A DNA stretch of 60,000 bases from Liolophura sinensis (taxonomy: Eukaryota > Mollusca > Polyplacophora > Chitonida > Chitonidae), in NCBI RefSeq assembly GCF_032854445.1, contig NC_088300.1, positions 9,922,001 through 9,982,000 on the forward strand, in the 5' to 3' direction. Positions 13,890-27,900 of this stretch are shown piece after piece. Each line of letters opens with the position of its first letter. Within the stretch, counting starts at the first letter, position 1. A model generated the notes under the pieces. That model was not told where the DNA came from, ran no database searches, and was given only the letters and a program-made list of their open reading frames with translations. The position numbers and the translations under genes were made by a program.

Positions 13890-14960
13890 TTATTTGCCCA
13901 TCACATATTCCTTAAACCACTGCGGTTTGGTCACCACCCCACCAGTCCAAGTAACTCGTTGGTCTGAACTGTTACTTTGAGGCAGAACTTCTCTCACTTC
14001 GGCTGGTTGAATCGAAGTCGTCAGGGAGTCATGTTTCTGGATGTCAGCATCAAAAAAGACGATGAACTGAAACTTAAACCAGACTTTTGTAGATGCGAAA
14101 AGTTTTACTGTCCTCAGTGACCACATTATATGATCCGGTGTTCATTGATCCGGTTTTCTTCCGAGTCTGTCCATGGACTTTTCCTTGCAGTTGAATCTGT
14201 ACCACATCTCCTATCCTTAGAACAGGCAAGTTTTTTGGACCTGTGTTGTGTTATGTCTCTTTACGTTTTCTCTGTTCTAAGAACTTGGCCTAGCAGTAGT
14301 GGACACATGGTTTGAGCTGTTTCTGAGTGATCGGGAGTAGCGTCCTTGTTCTACAGCTCACCAACCTTTGCACAAGACTGGCACCGACACCCTGTGTAGG
14401 TGTGTTACGGAAATCCAGAACTGATAAATATGTGTCAGTCTTGAACACTTTGGCCTGGCGTATCAGGGTCTTAGCTGTTTTCATGGCCGGTTCAGGTGTA
14501 TTTTCGAGATAGTCCCACTTCCAAAAGTTAGAGTAGTAATCTACTATGACTAAATAGTCATTGCCATCAAAAGTGAACACATCACTGAATACTTTTGCCC
14601 ATATCTATTAGGGATCCCGAGTGGATGTAAGCTTTCATTTTGCTGTTTACTTTCATATGAATGGCAAATGTCATGCTTTTCGATAAAGTCCTCGACAGCA
14701 GCACTCATACCCAGCCGGTAGAGACAATCTCTACCTTTGAGACCGACAAGGGATGAGTGATAGGTTGTCCATTCTGCGCGATGGCAGCCCCAAGCCCGAT
14801 GCCGGACATGTCACACTACAAGGTAAGTTCTTCTTTGGCTTTGTAGAAATGAAGAACAGGGTCTTTGCTCACCAAAACATTTATATTTTCTAGTGTGGCA
14901 TTGTGTATGGCTTCCCAGTGCTAGACAGTGTCGTTCACCATGAACATCTGTTGTCATCAT
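13890..14960 (-). pseudogene. Ty3/gypsy-type retrotransposon pol relic (RT end, RNase H, integrase)
   Basis: Minus-strand relic of the 3' half of a pol polyprotein. From high to low coordinate I read: the end of the reverse transcriptase (about 14950-14840); an RNase H start ending GLGAAIAQNGQP (about 14820-14770); an integrase zinc-finger region with HSSLVG, then HDICHSYESKQQ (about 14760-14640); an integrase core start FDGNDYLVIVDYYSNF (about 14575-14525); a later piece TYLSVLDFRNTPTQG (about 14420-14380); and a degenerate C-terminal tail down to 13890. Stops, frameshifts and at least two internal deletions separate these blocks, and most of RNase H and the catalytic core are missing. I found no LTRs. 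The family call rests on the order and wording of the motifs. This copy cannot be functional. Confidence 0.85.
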
Positions 14961-15882
14961 TTGACATGCACAAACTCAGATTCTGTCTACATACTAGTTG
15001 CCTATATCTTATACTTGGCCACTAACCACGGCCTTTGTTAAAAGCGAAGAGTTCTGGAACAGCTCTGCATGCAGATACATGCATACCTGCCTCATATCAA
15101 GACTGCTTGATTCTAGTGTAACTGATGGGTAACCACCATGTGCCAGAGAACATAGGACAAATTGCAAAACAGAATTAAATACCCAGCATATTAATTTGTT
15201 GTGTATGCAGTGATTCATTTGTTTATTACATGTTCAAATCTAGGTAAATCTATAATGGCCACAGAGAGCTGCAATCTGTTATTGGTGCATGAAAGCAATT
15301 AATCAGACTTTGTTACAAGTCATGCTCCAGAGCCCATTGCTGCCGGCAAAACTTTGCATCACAAAATAGAGGCTATATCACAGAACTGCACTCCAACTTT
15401 AAATCATAAAGGATTGCAGGGGTACTTAAATATGAATGTGAAAATCAATTTTACCTGAAAATGAAAGCTTTGTTTTAAATTTATTATGAAAATTTATTAT
15501 GAGGTTTTCTGCCTTTTTTGCAGAAATAAAACAATATCTGGATGTTGTGAGAGAAAGAACAAAAACAGGAATTACCACACACTTCGACAGCCATTGTGTA
15601 CAGCTTCCATAGTGAAAGACAATAAAATGCACAGGTGCAGATAGTAATGATGTTTCAATTTGAGCAGTTTAAATGATTTTAAATGCCAGAGTAGCAGACA
15701 TAGTAGATGAAAAATCCCTGCACAGTATATTCATATGTGTAGGTCAGTATATATGTACATGTAAGCAGCTGTGCAATGATACCTATGAGAACCTGTGGGC
15801 TGCAGATTGCAGATCTGCATGAGGAAAGGTGCATGAGGCTGGCGCCTGCAAGGTTACAAGGTAGCATCCGAGTCAGCCTGAC
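14961..15882. other. Non-coding stretch
   Basis: Nothing recognised: no LTR upstream of the pol relic, and no exon supported by splice sites. Confidence 0.4.
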
Positions 15883-16035
15883 TTATTGATCTGATGAGCT
15901 GTGCCGACGGCTGTGTGCTTTGTTACAAATGCTGCCCGTCTGGGACATTCCAGCAGAACGCGGTGGCAGCACCATCATCACAGCAATCTTGGATAACTGC
16001 TGCTTCTCACCCATTTGCATTATCCAGATAAGAAG
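15883..16035 (-). other. Candidate terminal coding exon (unidentified)
   Basis: On the minus strand, a strong pyrimidine tract and acceptor (atcccttcctcag) precedes an open frame that runs to a TAA at 15883-15885. The product reads IMQMGEKQQLSKIAVMMVL, then PPRSAGMSQTGSICNK and HSRRHSSSDQ. The codon choice looks coding-like, but the family is not recognised and no partner exon is identified. It could equally be chance. Confidence 0.22.
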
Positions 16036-18800
16036 CTGAGGAAGGGATCTAGTTGGGGAACATGAGAAAGAGGAAGACAGAAACCCCTGGGTGCAGAGAG
16101 ATAAGACATCCAACACTGCATCTGCAGAACTGTCTGGGAGACACTACTCTCGTTCTCAAAACTTTTTCTTCACAACGACTTTTTATGATACAATTTATGG
16201 ACACATACAATTCCATGTGTGACACTACGATTCACTTTACTGGCAGCATTTATAACTATCTGAACAAACAGAATATTTTCTATGAATAGGCATGTTAGAA
16301 ATTTCAATAATGGAGCTAATTATGTTGTACACTTCTGACAAAATAAATGCATGTCTATCACTTTCCATGCACTGATTTACTAAGAAACGGATAATTAGAG
16401 AGAAAAGAAATGAGAAAAAGTATGAGAAAAAAAAAAAACATACTGAAGAGGAAAAAGAGAATGATGAAATGCAACATCATTGACGTTACTTATGCAATTC
16501 ATGTACATGTTATTTTCCCCGTCTCCAGGATAGAAGACAAGCAATATTTATTTGCACCTGCTACATGAAACCATACTAGCTGCGTTGACCATATTCATAA
16601 AGTCTCAAAAAATGCGTACTGTAATACTCATACTGTGCCTCTTGCAAATATCGAAACTCATTAAACCTATTGCAATGTAGTAAACTTTGTGTAATGCACT
16701 GTCAATGTGCAAGCCTAGCCAGACATCTGGCTCAAATCCTCTCTTACGGAATCCATGAGCAATGGCATGAGAATACACACATGATGAGGGCAGCAAACTA
16801 TTTGCACATGAGCTCACATCAAATGGCTCTCTAAGCTGGGAATGAACAGTTTGGAGGTAATCATAGCTCTGTGATTTGCCATTCATCATGAAAAACAAGA
16901 CTAGTAAACAAGATAAAAACTGATAGGTTGTTACAAGGGCTTGGCCTGGCCCATCTGGCTAACACATGGATGACACAAGGCAACGCACCATTCCTCATCT
17001 TGATGTGCAGATTTGACTGGTGTGGGGGGAGGGGTGGAAAGGGGAGGGTAGAGTGAGGGTTGCATGTTCACAGCCCTGTGGCAGACTGAATCAGTAACAG
17101 TCAGCACTTTAGATAAACATAAAACTGAGCAGAGGCACTAGAAAACCTGCTGAATACCTATCAGGAAGGCATGTCAGTATCTGCAGGCATGTCAGCACCA
17201 TGTCAGCCAGAGAGCATCCCCACTCTAACAGATAATCCTGGTGAGCTGTTATCAGTGAGTCTGCTAGATAAATATGGAGGAGCATGAAGACATGAAGTGG
17301 CACTCATTAACAGTCTGGTACAATTATGGTGTGAAAACATGCATGTAACGAGTGAAGAAAACATGCAAATATAAATATAGTGAACAACTCCTCACACAGA
17401 GCCCACTGTAAAAAATTATCTACAACCTGGAATGGTCAGCAAGCTCCTATTGTTAGAATCCAACCAAATAATCTAACTAAACTATGCGCCACTGTCCAGC
17501 TCAATACTTATACTTCAGAAGGCTAATTTTCACTTTAACTTTTTCTACTTGTATTTTTAAAAAATATTTTCAATACCACTGATGAGAGGGAGACGTATTG
17601 AGGCCATGATTGCATTCAGATTTCACGTCAAGGTGATAAGTGCTAATAATTGACAGGTAATTCTGAAGACCGGCTCTACCTGATAATCACAAGCCAGATC
17701 TGTACAGGTGATGTATGCAGGTAAATTTACGGTACAATAACGCAGGAACTGATTAAAAGTCTGCCAAATGAACATCCCGTAAGCCATTACGTGAACTCTA
17801 CAATGACTACAGTTGTTAGCCAGCAGAATGACCACTGCTAAATACACATGTGATTGTGTAAGTCACACTTGATATGAACGAATGGCCAAAGCACTGCCCC
17901 TAGCCACTTAACTGCCACAGATTGGGCAATAAGACTTTACCCAGCAGAAACATTAATGACAGGCTGTGGCCTAATGATGAGGTCGTTAGCTCACCTGTCA
18001 ATCCCTGTCCTGATGACTCAGAGGCGTCAGTCTGATTGGGACTATCGATGAGGGAAATGGTAAGGTGAGGCCTACAGTGAACATACCATGATGGCTTCTA
18101 TAACCACAGTACACATGCATATCTGAAGACCACCAATGGTACATACTATTACACCTTTAGTAAAATTGTAACAAACAATACAAGGGCCTTAGCATTACAG
18201 GGTGGAACAATCCTGTAAAAAGATAAAATGGCCTGTTGACAGAAAGAAGGTCTGCAACATTATAATCTGTTAAGATGTTTGTTGTTCACATGTATATAAA
18301 ATCCTGAAAAATAAGATTTAATAAAAAGCAAATTTTCAGTTCCACAGACAACATTATTTGTCAAATAATGTATTTCATTTGAGTACGGTTGTGTATGGAT
18401 TAGTCAGCAGGGGTTTATGGAAAGTGATATTTCACACCACTGTTGTGTTCTACCAGGCTGATTTCTGGTGAAGCATGTGCCAGTGTAAGGAGAGACTGTC
18501 TATCCAAGACTGGCTGGCTCCTTCTGTCCTCTGGTCACCAATTACACTAACACACAAATTAACCATGTGTACCCAGAACAAAGTAACACAACTAAAGCCC
18601 TTACAAAGACAGCTCTAAAATCTCTCTGTTCACTTGAATTCATCCCTTAAATTCTCCTGACACGTAGACAGATTAGCCTGGGTGGCTGGTGTATACCAAG
18701 GATCCTGACACCCCACCCCTCACTTCCTCTGAACTGGGACAAAGACATTTAGTCATAGTCCTGTGTTGTTTGGACTAATTATGTTTTCAGATATTGATGG
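16036..18800. other. Non-coding stretch
   Basis: No gene recognised. A G-rich tract at 17022-17050 (runs gggggg, gggg, gggg, ggg) fits a G-quadruplex pattern on the plus strand. Open frames at 16605-16898 and 17623-17847 (both -) resemble nothing known. Confidence 0.4.
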
Positions 18801-19505
18801 ACTGATGTTCAGCTTCTTCTATAAACATGAAGGACTCTGCTTCAACAGTCTGCATATTACCAACATTCAGATGCGGGGGTTACACGTTCATCTTCTGCTC
18901 CATGCATGAAGGATTCAGCTTTACAAGTCTGCACATTACCAGCATTCTAATGTGAAAGTTACATGTTCATCTTCTGCTCCATGCATGAAGGATTCAGCTT
19001 TACAAGTCTGCACATTACCAGCATTCTAATGTGAAAGTTACATGTTCATCTTCTGCTCCATGCATGAAGGATTCAGCTTTACAAGTCTGCACATTACCAG
19101 CATTCTAATGTGAAAGTTACATGTTCATCTTCTGCTCCATGCATGAAGGATTCAGCTTTACAAGTCTGCACATTACCAGCATTCTAATGTGAAAGTTACA
19201 TGTTCATCTTCTGTTACATGTCTGATTCAGCTTTACAGGTCTGCACATTACCAGCATTCTAATGTGAAAGTTACATGTTCATCTTCCATTCCATGCATGA
19301 AAGATTCAGCCTTAGAAGTCTGCACATTACCAGCATTCTAATGTGAAAGTTACATGTTCATCTTCTGTTACATGTCTGATTCAGCCTTAGAAGTTTGCAC
19401 ATTGCCAGCATTCTTATGTGAAAATTACATGTTCATCTTCTGCTACATGTCTGATTCAGCCTTAGAAGTTTGCACATTACCAACATTCTTATGTGAAAGT
19501 TACAA
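18801..19505. repeat. Minisatellite, 79-bp unit, about 9 copies
   Basis: The landmark gttcatcttctg recurs at 18886, 18965, 19044, 19123, 19202, 19277, 19356 and 19431, giving spacings of 79, with 75 for two units. A diverged first copy starts near 18803. The copies from 18965 to 19200 are nearly identical. The two 75-bp units share the same alteration (ttacatgtctgattcagc in place of the ccatgcatgaagg segment), so the variant spread by unit copying. Confidence 0.95.
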
Positions 19506-21350
19506 CTAATATTACCCTGGACTGACATAATATGCAAATAGATAAATTGAAATTTAACAAATTAAAAATAATCCACTGAATAAAATGGTGCAACAAAAAA
19601 AAAAAAAAAATAGGCAATTTTACAGATTACTGGTTCCAGGATTAAAATATAAAGGACATGTATGTAAGAAACACAAAAGTGGATATCATAAAACATATGC
19701 TCTCAACCACTTATGGCTTGCACTCACTGATAGTACCATCTAGAGCCTAAAGCTGTTGTAATAATGGGGTGAATGAGACATCAATGGCTTTCATCAATAA
19801 TATCAATAATAGCATCAATAATAATCCTTTATTTCTGCAAACACACCATTTGGCAGTGAAGCTTATCAAGCCATACTGAGGACTAGCACTATAATCAAAT
19901 TGAGTGAACACAGTAGCTCTGGTCTATTGTGCGTGATCTTATTGAGGGGTGAGGGAAAGGAGGGGATGACCAGAGGGACGCAGCAGGCATTAGTCAGAGG
20001 CTGGACAGGGGACAAAGGCATCACGCCAGCTAAACCCACCCTACAAATAGCTGCTTGCTGAAGCCATAGATTTCTTAAGCCCAGGTTCATTATCTCGTAC
20101 TCTCCTAACTTCTCTACCTATTAACTTAGAAAAGGAGGCCTGTGTCAGTGATAGGAAACTTTACAACCCCAGGAAATTCTGTTTGCCTATCCCAATAATA
20201 ACATATTTCTGAAAATTTAAAATTTGGTTCTGTAAACAGACTAAGTGTTTGTCATAGACAAAGCTACATGGAATACACATACTTCAAAATACATTTCAGG
20301 TAATTCTTCACCGTGTGACACCGTGTAAGACTGTTTCAAAATGTACCAGCTTAACTATATAACTATATATCAGCCTACAAGATAAACATACAGGTAAATG
20401 CTTTATCCTGGTTAAAGTACAGGTCACGGATTAATGATAAATAAGTGAAGGGGCTAATCAGGCAATATGATCATCATCTGCAGTAGAAGTACTAAAAACA
20501 ACCAGAGCCTTCTAGCTAAGAAAATAAAAGAATGATTTAATTTATGGAAATTACCCAATGGCAAGTATAGAGGTATAACTTGTAAACTTGTAACATGTAA
20601 ATGCACTAATTTTTTCTGGATGGAAACCAGCTGCAGATGTATCTTTAGTTTACCTATACCTACAGTTTAGCAATGTCTACAGTACATTGTCCAATAGCCT
20701 GAGCTCCAAGAAATGGCTTAGTTGTTTTAATCAACAATGGCATTTGTAACTGAAATCTGAATTAAACAGGTATTACTTTATAAGAATATTATGTGAATAT
20801 TAAATAATGTTCTATAAATATATAATATACATGGTACATGGTTATTTGTATTGTAGAAAACAACCAACACTTTCAGAAGTATTTAACTACACTGTGCATT
20901 GTCAGTAAATTCCAAGATCACAAATCTGTCTTCCAGTTTCATCATGCTAAATCATCTAGTGGAGATAAATACCAAGTATGATAATCATTTAAGAATAAAA
21001 AGCCTTTAAGTTTGAAAGACTTATCTTATCTCGATAACAATAGCTAAAACTTGGAGTTGAGAAGATATTGCATCTTTGATTAAGTAATAAAATATTACAC
21101 GAAACAGATATTATGTACTATTTCAAGAAATATCTGTTAAATGTTAAGTACACAGATGAAATCAAGTTTAAGACAGCCTCCACTTATAAAACCTTCTCCA
21201 GTAACATACAGGGTAACCTCTGAGAAGAACAAAGATGAGCTTCAGCCACAAGGATTCTTCACAAATCCCATGGTGACGTAACAGCAACACAAAGCAAAAC
21301 TCCCAAGGAAACGAGCAAAAACCCACAACAACCTGAAACGCTATACTCAC
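19506..21350. other. Non-coding stretch
   Basis: Nothing recognised beyond a run of A at about 19593-19610 and a TA-rich patch near 20815-20830. Confidence 0.4.
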
Positions 21351-21393
21351 ATGAGACTCAGAATTTGGAATCTTCCTCAAATGTTTCTTAGAT
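21351..21393 (-). other. Candidate small exon (weak)
   Basis: Minus strand: gcatttgttcgtag acceptor, 43 bases, then a GTGAGT donor. One frame reads SKKHLRKIPNSESH, continuing an open frame that extends upstream to a TAA. The phase does not join the neighbouring candidate at 21662-21742. Product unknown. Confidence 0.15.
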
Positions 21394-21661
21394 CTACGAA
21401 CAAATGCACAGGCGGAGTAGAGGGTGCACGCTGTTCCGTAGGGCCGGTATAACCCTGGCTGACTGACTGGGATGCAGTGACTGGGGCGTTAGGTCAAGCT
21501 GTCTGAAGCCAGTCTGGGAGGCTGACTGGCTGGCTGCTGATACCCAGTCTATGAGGCCACTGATGCAGCTGGCTAACAGGCTGACAGGCTGAGTGGCTGG
21601 CAGAGGTATAGGGACCCCTTAGCCTAAACACACATGGACAGACACAGAGCAGTGGACTCAC

Positions 21662-21742
21662 TGGGGCTCTGAGTTCCTCAGGAATGAGGGGAATGTAACA
21701 GCCTTCCTTATCACTGCCAACTTTACCAGTCTTCTCCATTGA
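21662..21742 (-). other. Candidate first coding exon (unidentified)
   Basis: Minus strand: acceptor ccccctgcag, then tcaATGG with a good start context, then 26 open codons reading MEKTGKVGSDKEGCY, IPLIPEELRAP, ending at a consensus donor CCA|GTGAGT in phase 0. The sequence looks protein-like, and the combination of start, frame and donor is better than most here. No downstream exon in a matching phase was found and the family is not recognised. Confidence 0.3.
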
Positions 21743-22396
<654 letters not shown>

Positions 22397-23982
22397 TAGT
22401 TTCGTTTCTTGATTTTATTGATACATACATATACTTTTACAAGTATATTATCCTGATCAGAGATATATATTGTACCATTAAACAGTTATAAAACCATGGA
22501 GATGCATGTTCAGATGTTGGTTGTTACATTAAAGGAAAGAAAGTAACTCACAAACATTGTATCAAAAGCAATTATGTGCAAAATACAGAGACAAGGCTTA
22601 TCCTGCTCAGAGGTATATAATGAAACAGTTATAAACCATGCATGGGAAGTCGCTGGTTTTTATAAATATTAGAAGGAAGAAAGGAACTATCAAATATTAC
22701 ATAAAAAATAAACATATATAGGCCTACAGACATATGAGACAAGGCTTATTCTGTTCAGAGGTATATACTGTAAAGTGTTCATTATTCACTGGAATTTATT
22801 CTTGCGGACTTACTTCAAAGATAGTTTCACAGGAATTAAGGGAGTTACAGGGGATGGAATACTGTTAATGGAAGCCCACACAAGACTAGAACATGTAACT
22901 GACAGAGAAATGCTACAGTCAAGTTCCTATAACCTAGCATAGTAATCACAGGCTTTGGGGAGTTCTGACATATACTGTCAGCAGGAGTTGTTGTATTTTC
23001 TCTCCCTTAATAGGAATCAGGCAGAATATATACACTTGTCTCCTTAATTTCTGCTGGCTGTCAGGTTTATAAACGGTTTGAATGTCAAAGAATACCATGT
23101 TTAGCCTTACTGCAGAGCCTGCTGGAAAATTAGAATGTCTCAAATGATTTTTCTTTCTTTTCCAAAACATCACTTTTTTGTCTTTCTGTCCAACCAAGCC
23201 TTATAATTACCCATGCTGTATGACCGATTGTTGTGAATAAAACATTCAGTGAAGCCTAAGCCTGTGATGTGGCTTACTGATAGAGACTAATGAGGCCAGC
23301 TACAAGTTGTACAAGTCACAAGATGACTCACTCCTCACAGGTTCAATAGAAGCCTTCTCCATACTTCACACCCTCATCCCCTCCCTCAAAACCCTGAAGT
23401 AGATGCCCCTTCCAGTCCCTTGTTAATACTCAATACCGTGGCCTCATTTCTGTTCATTTATGGTCCAGTTAGACATGCATAATGCAACACTACCTTCACA
23501 CAGAAGTTATGGCCCTCACAAAGTCAACTGTAATAACATACATCCCTTTAAGCACATCTGAAAACACTCAATAATTCCAAAACTTCTATCTTGGGATCTA
23601 TGGTTTAAAATCAGGCCAATCACAGCCTTGTAGCAGGCCAGGCTTAATGCTGACAGCCTGGTGATGAACATCTCATTGGATTGCCATGCCAGCATAATAT
23701 CCCATTAAATATTTGATTTACACCAACACATTCAATTACCTGAATAACAAAAGTTTTAGAGCCACCATAATCTTGCACACACTAAATGCTGAACACTTCA
23801 TTTTGTTCAAGACACCAACTTTTGGTGGAACTCCTTATATATACCCAATTGTCTAACTTGCTTTGGACCATAAATGATGGCAATTTACTTTGCTTCAGCA
23901 AGTAAAATGTAATTGTAATGCTATGAAAATATGCAAACATTGAAACATAGTAACCAAATATATCAAAATGCTGACCCATTAG
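22397..23982. other. Non-coding stretch
   Basis: Three diverged copies of a segment with aaggcttat, then gttcagaggtatat lie near 22420-22490, 22590-22640 and 22740-22780, suggesting an old triplication with a period near 155. No gene recognised. Confidence 0.4.
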
Positions 23983-24335
23983 AGTGAGCGAGGGTTTAAC
24001 GTCGTACTTAACAATTTTTCAGTCATGTGATGGCGAAGGAGTCCTTAAGGTGCATGTACATGTAATGTGCCTCCTTGTTGCAGGACGGATTTCCACCGCT
24101 CTTTCATCTAGTGCTTCTTCACTGAGACGACTTACCAAAGGCAAGTAAGCCGCCCCGCCCTAGCCATTATACTGATACGTGTCAACCAGTCGTTGCATTA
24201 TCCCCTTCATGCTGAACATCAAGGGAGAAAGTTATAACTTCCTCTTTTATGGTCTTAGGTGTGATCCAACCCAGGATTGACCCTGAATTCCCGAAGCGGA
24301 AGCTCTACCAACTGTGCTATCGGGGCCCATCTGAC
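23983..24335 (-). mobile_element. SINE family 2, full length with tRNA-like head
   Basis: The most complete copy of this family. On the minus strand it begins GGGCCCCGATAGCACAGTTG (A-box-like), continues to a B-box-like GGGTCAATCC about 45 bases later, and then has a body (gccgccccgccctagccatt, tatactgatac) and a tail block (tttaacgtcgtacttaacaa). The head matches the layout of a tRNA-derived RNA polymerase III promoter. The open frame across it is not a gene. Confidence 0.85.
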
Positions 24336-24655
24336 ACATCCGAGATGATGCTTTTAAAAGGGGGCAGCATACTGAATATTTCACCTACATGTATGCCAAA
24401 GCATATGGTGTATTCGTTGGTCCATCAGGTGATATGAACAAAAAAAAAAAGAGCACAGCCCTTTTGCATGACACTTGAGCAAGTCATCTGCCTTAAAGCT
24501 GCAGGTAAATTAGAAAGAGCAGAGGTTAAAGTTCACTACTTCATTCCTCAAGAGGCAAACCGGCTGCAGTAAACATTGCTTTAACAATAAACCAGAAAAG
24601 GTCCTACATACAGTATTAGGACACAATTATATACATGGAAATGATTTGTTTTATT
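24336..24655. other. Non-coding stretch
   Basis: Nothing recognised; a run of A lies at 24441-24450. Confidence 0.4.
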
Positions 24656-24905
24656 TATGTACTTGTTTTTTTTTTACCTTCTACACAAAAATATTTCACT
24701 TATATGACAACGGCCAGCATTCTGGGGGGTGGTGGGGGGGGGGGGCAGAGCAGAGCAATCTGCACATTGTTGGCACACCTTCCCACATACGATCAGAGAG
24801 GAATCCAGCATGTGGACTAGAACTCAGAGCGACCACATAGGTGAGAGGCTCCTACGTCACAGAACCGGGCTGGCACGCACACCACCTCGGCCATGGAAGC
24901 TCTTG
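24656..24905 (-). mobile_element. SINE family 1 with a G-run in the core
   Basis: Tail side at 24663 (T run), tail block caaaaatatttcacttatat, core ccttcccacatacgatcaga, head side with gtgagaggctcctacgtcac up to about 24900. The usual aaaccgggcacagcccgg segment is replaced by an almost pure G stretch (24724-24745), either a local expansion or an assembly artefact. Confidence 0.85.
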
Positions 24906-27900
24906 AAATGATTTGATAAGACTGCATTGATAAAAACCTTACATGTGTTATGTTGTATTATCATTAAACATTCATGACTGAGACAAAAGATAAAACTCAA
25001 TGAAATAATCAATATCAAAGCTTAGACAGTGTGATACCTGTTGGGAATTACATGTCCCACAATTTGAGGTCAAGGGCTGTTACATGCAGGTTATTACAGA
25101 ACATAATTCTCATTAGCAGGTTTAAATTTCTGCAACATCACCATTTATTATGCCTAAATTATTATCCATTTCTATACATCAAAAAGATTAAATAAAAAAA
25201 CTTCAACCTGTTTCATCAGATGTGGACAACATCATGCTTTGTTTTAATATCAGTTCCAAATGGCATCCTTAGCAACAGACTGATTTCCCTTGGTGCTGTG
25301 ACTTTTATTCATGTCATGTTTTTTTTTCTGCCTTGTGCATTACTTGTTTTGCACTTTAGAAACCTCCCAAAGAAAATAATGCACTGCTAAACTTATGATA
25401 ATTAGACAAAGCAGGCTTACATTCTATTGTTAACTTCTGGGATTGTTCTTTGGAATGATCATCCAAAGTATCTAGTTGAGCATGGACTAGTGATTCTTCA
25501 GTTTTACTCTACTATATGTGCCCACAGTTAGAGAGGAGAAAACTCGGCCCGGTTACCCAATCTTGACCATCCGTTCTAGCACTTAATGATGACATCAGCT
25601 TTATTTATCTTCCTGAAAGTCTGCATCTATAACTAGGCCATTCTAGGAAGTGACCTAAGTCCTTTCTCTCACAGAAAAGCAGGGATTTGTGACTGAAAAT
25701 CAGTAGGAGTGCACATGGAAGATTCTTCCAAATGAAAGCTGACATATGAGCGTGTTTACTCTTGGTGAATGTGATGCGTAGAGCATGTTGAACTACATAC
25801 ACATGATCCACTCTACTTTACTTCTTCCTACAATATTTTAATAAAACAAATATAAAAACAAATATAAACACAAATAAATGAAATAAATACACTCTAATTT
25901 AAAAAAAAAATAACATAAGCGAACATGAACAGTACAAAAATAGAGAAAATTATAGACAAGCTCTTGAAAATATCACAAGGGTAGGAAAATAAAGAGGATT
26001 TTAGTAAACCTATCAAAACTTGGAAAGAATGGTTTCCACACCATCCAACAATTTGTTCCCATATGTTCACAAAAGTACAGACATTAGCATGATGGGAGGT
26101 AATGGTCTTAAGACAACAGAGCAGACAGGTGATAGAGACACACCTGACATGTACATGACAGCAGATGCACGGCAGATTTCTGAACCACAGAGCCATGCAT
26201 TCCTGCCTGGATAAATCCTTGTGGTCTGTGTTTATCATTGATATCTATATATCTTGGTGTATGAGTCAGAGTTAGTGAGTCAACACCTCCCATTACTCAG
26301 GCTGCCAAGTCTCGCCTCACCGAAATCAATCAATGGCCCCGCTTGCCGAGGCACAATGATTCAAGTGGGTTACATTGGAACTTACAGCAGCCCTTCAGCC
26401 CACCAGCTGCGACTGCATGAGTGACTGCTACTGCATGATACCATGCAACTAGCTGTGGCCGTGTGTCAACACGAGATGTAAACTCTCGCCAACAACTGAC
26501 TGCCTGGATCATGCTTGGTTAAATGTAATTTTTTCCATGATACCCCTAATGATTATAGTCTGCTTGTTGAGCTTTCAAACTCTGTCAACATCATTGCTCA
26601 ATTATTACAACACAGCTCTTCATAAAATACCTACTGAAAAGCTGGCCAGTACAATTTTAGCCTTAAGTGCTGTGGATCAGCCAATTGTAAATGTTTGCAC
26701 AGCAGAGTGTAGATACACATTTGTAAACAAAGCTTAATTACAAAAAAACATTTCACACCTTGCAGACTTTAAAACTGTGATTATCAACTTGAAACGTCAC
26801 TTCATGCTCCATGAGTGGTATACCTGATTCGTAGATCTTATACTGTTTGAAAACAGTTAATTGCCTTATACTGCAAGGCCTAAATGGGACCTAGATCCCT
26901 CCCTGTATGTATTGGTGCATTTACATGTACAGGTGCAACACGACACCTGCAATTTTGACCAGTGAACCTTTTGCTTCTTAATTAATCTGGCAGTGTAAAA
27001 CTTTCTGTGCATTCCAAAGAAACTGATTTGCTGCTTATTTCACCACTTTGTATACTACATACCCAAAATGACCACAAAGTGAAGTTGACATACATATACT
27101 TGCAATCAAATGTTTCAATCTGATTGAGCCTGCAATTTCTTTTTTCTATCTTTTATTTATTTTAAATTTTCATAATTTAACTTTTCAGTTTCAACAGGTT
27201 GTATGAGCCCAGTAATAGAGCAGATAATCAGATAACATGATCATAAGATTAAAATATTCAACAGTGATCAAAGAATGGTGAATATGACTAAAATTACAAA
27301 TACATTACAAAAATAGTTGTTGTGCATAGATATGTACAAAATAAAGTGTCTACATATACAAGTACATAAAGATGTATATTGCTTCTTCATATATTTACAG
27401 TGCAAATCTAAAAGTGATAGACAAAAACCTTTTAATATCAATAATCAATCAGTGCACTTTCATTTAAAAGATCCATCTGTAATACAACGGAGAGTTAAAC
27501 AAGTACAGCCTACATTCAGGAGAGTATATACTATTCGTTATGTGACGACCTTCCAGGGTTATAAGAGTAGATACTGGCTTTGTCCATTAATATTTTTCCT
27601 CGGCTTGGGGGGTATATGGGTAGATATTTGGCTGAGGTTGATAATCTTTTTTTGCGGCGAAGTCAAGGAAAAATATGAACAGAAGAAGAGCATTTCTGGA
27701 CGTAACACGGAGGAAATCTGGTGCTAACTAGACCAGGTCGACTGCTAACCCCAAGTTGTCATCCTTTGTGGGTTTTATTTTTTTGGTAGTCAATAAAATA
27801 TAAGCTTTAAATCTATACAGTCTGTGTCGGTATTGAAGTTCAGAGCCTTACGAAGTTGAAAAAGGGTTGAAATCCATGTCACTTTCCATTAACATTATTG

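Noticed and set aside
27317-27727. 136-codon frame (+) as a membrane protein
   Set aside because: Some hydrophobic stretches, but no known motif, no splice or start context, and AT-rich codons typical of the surrounding non-coding DNA.
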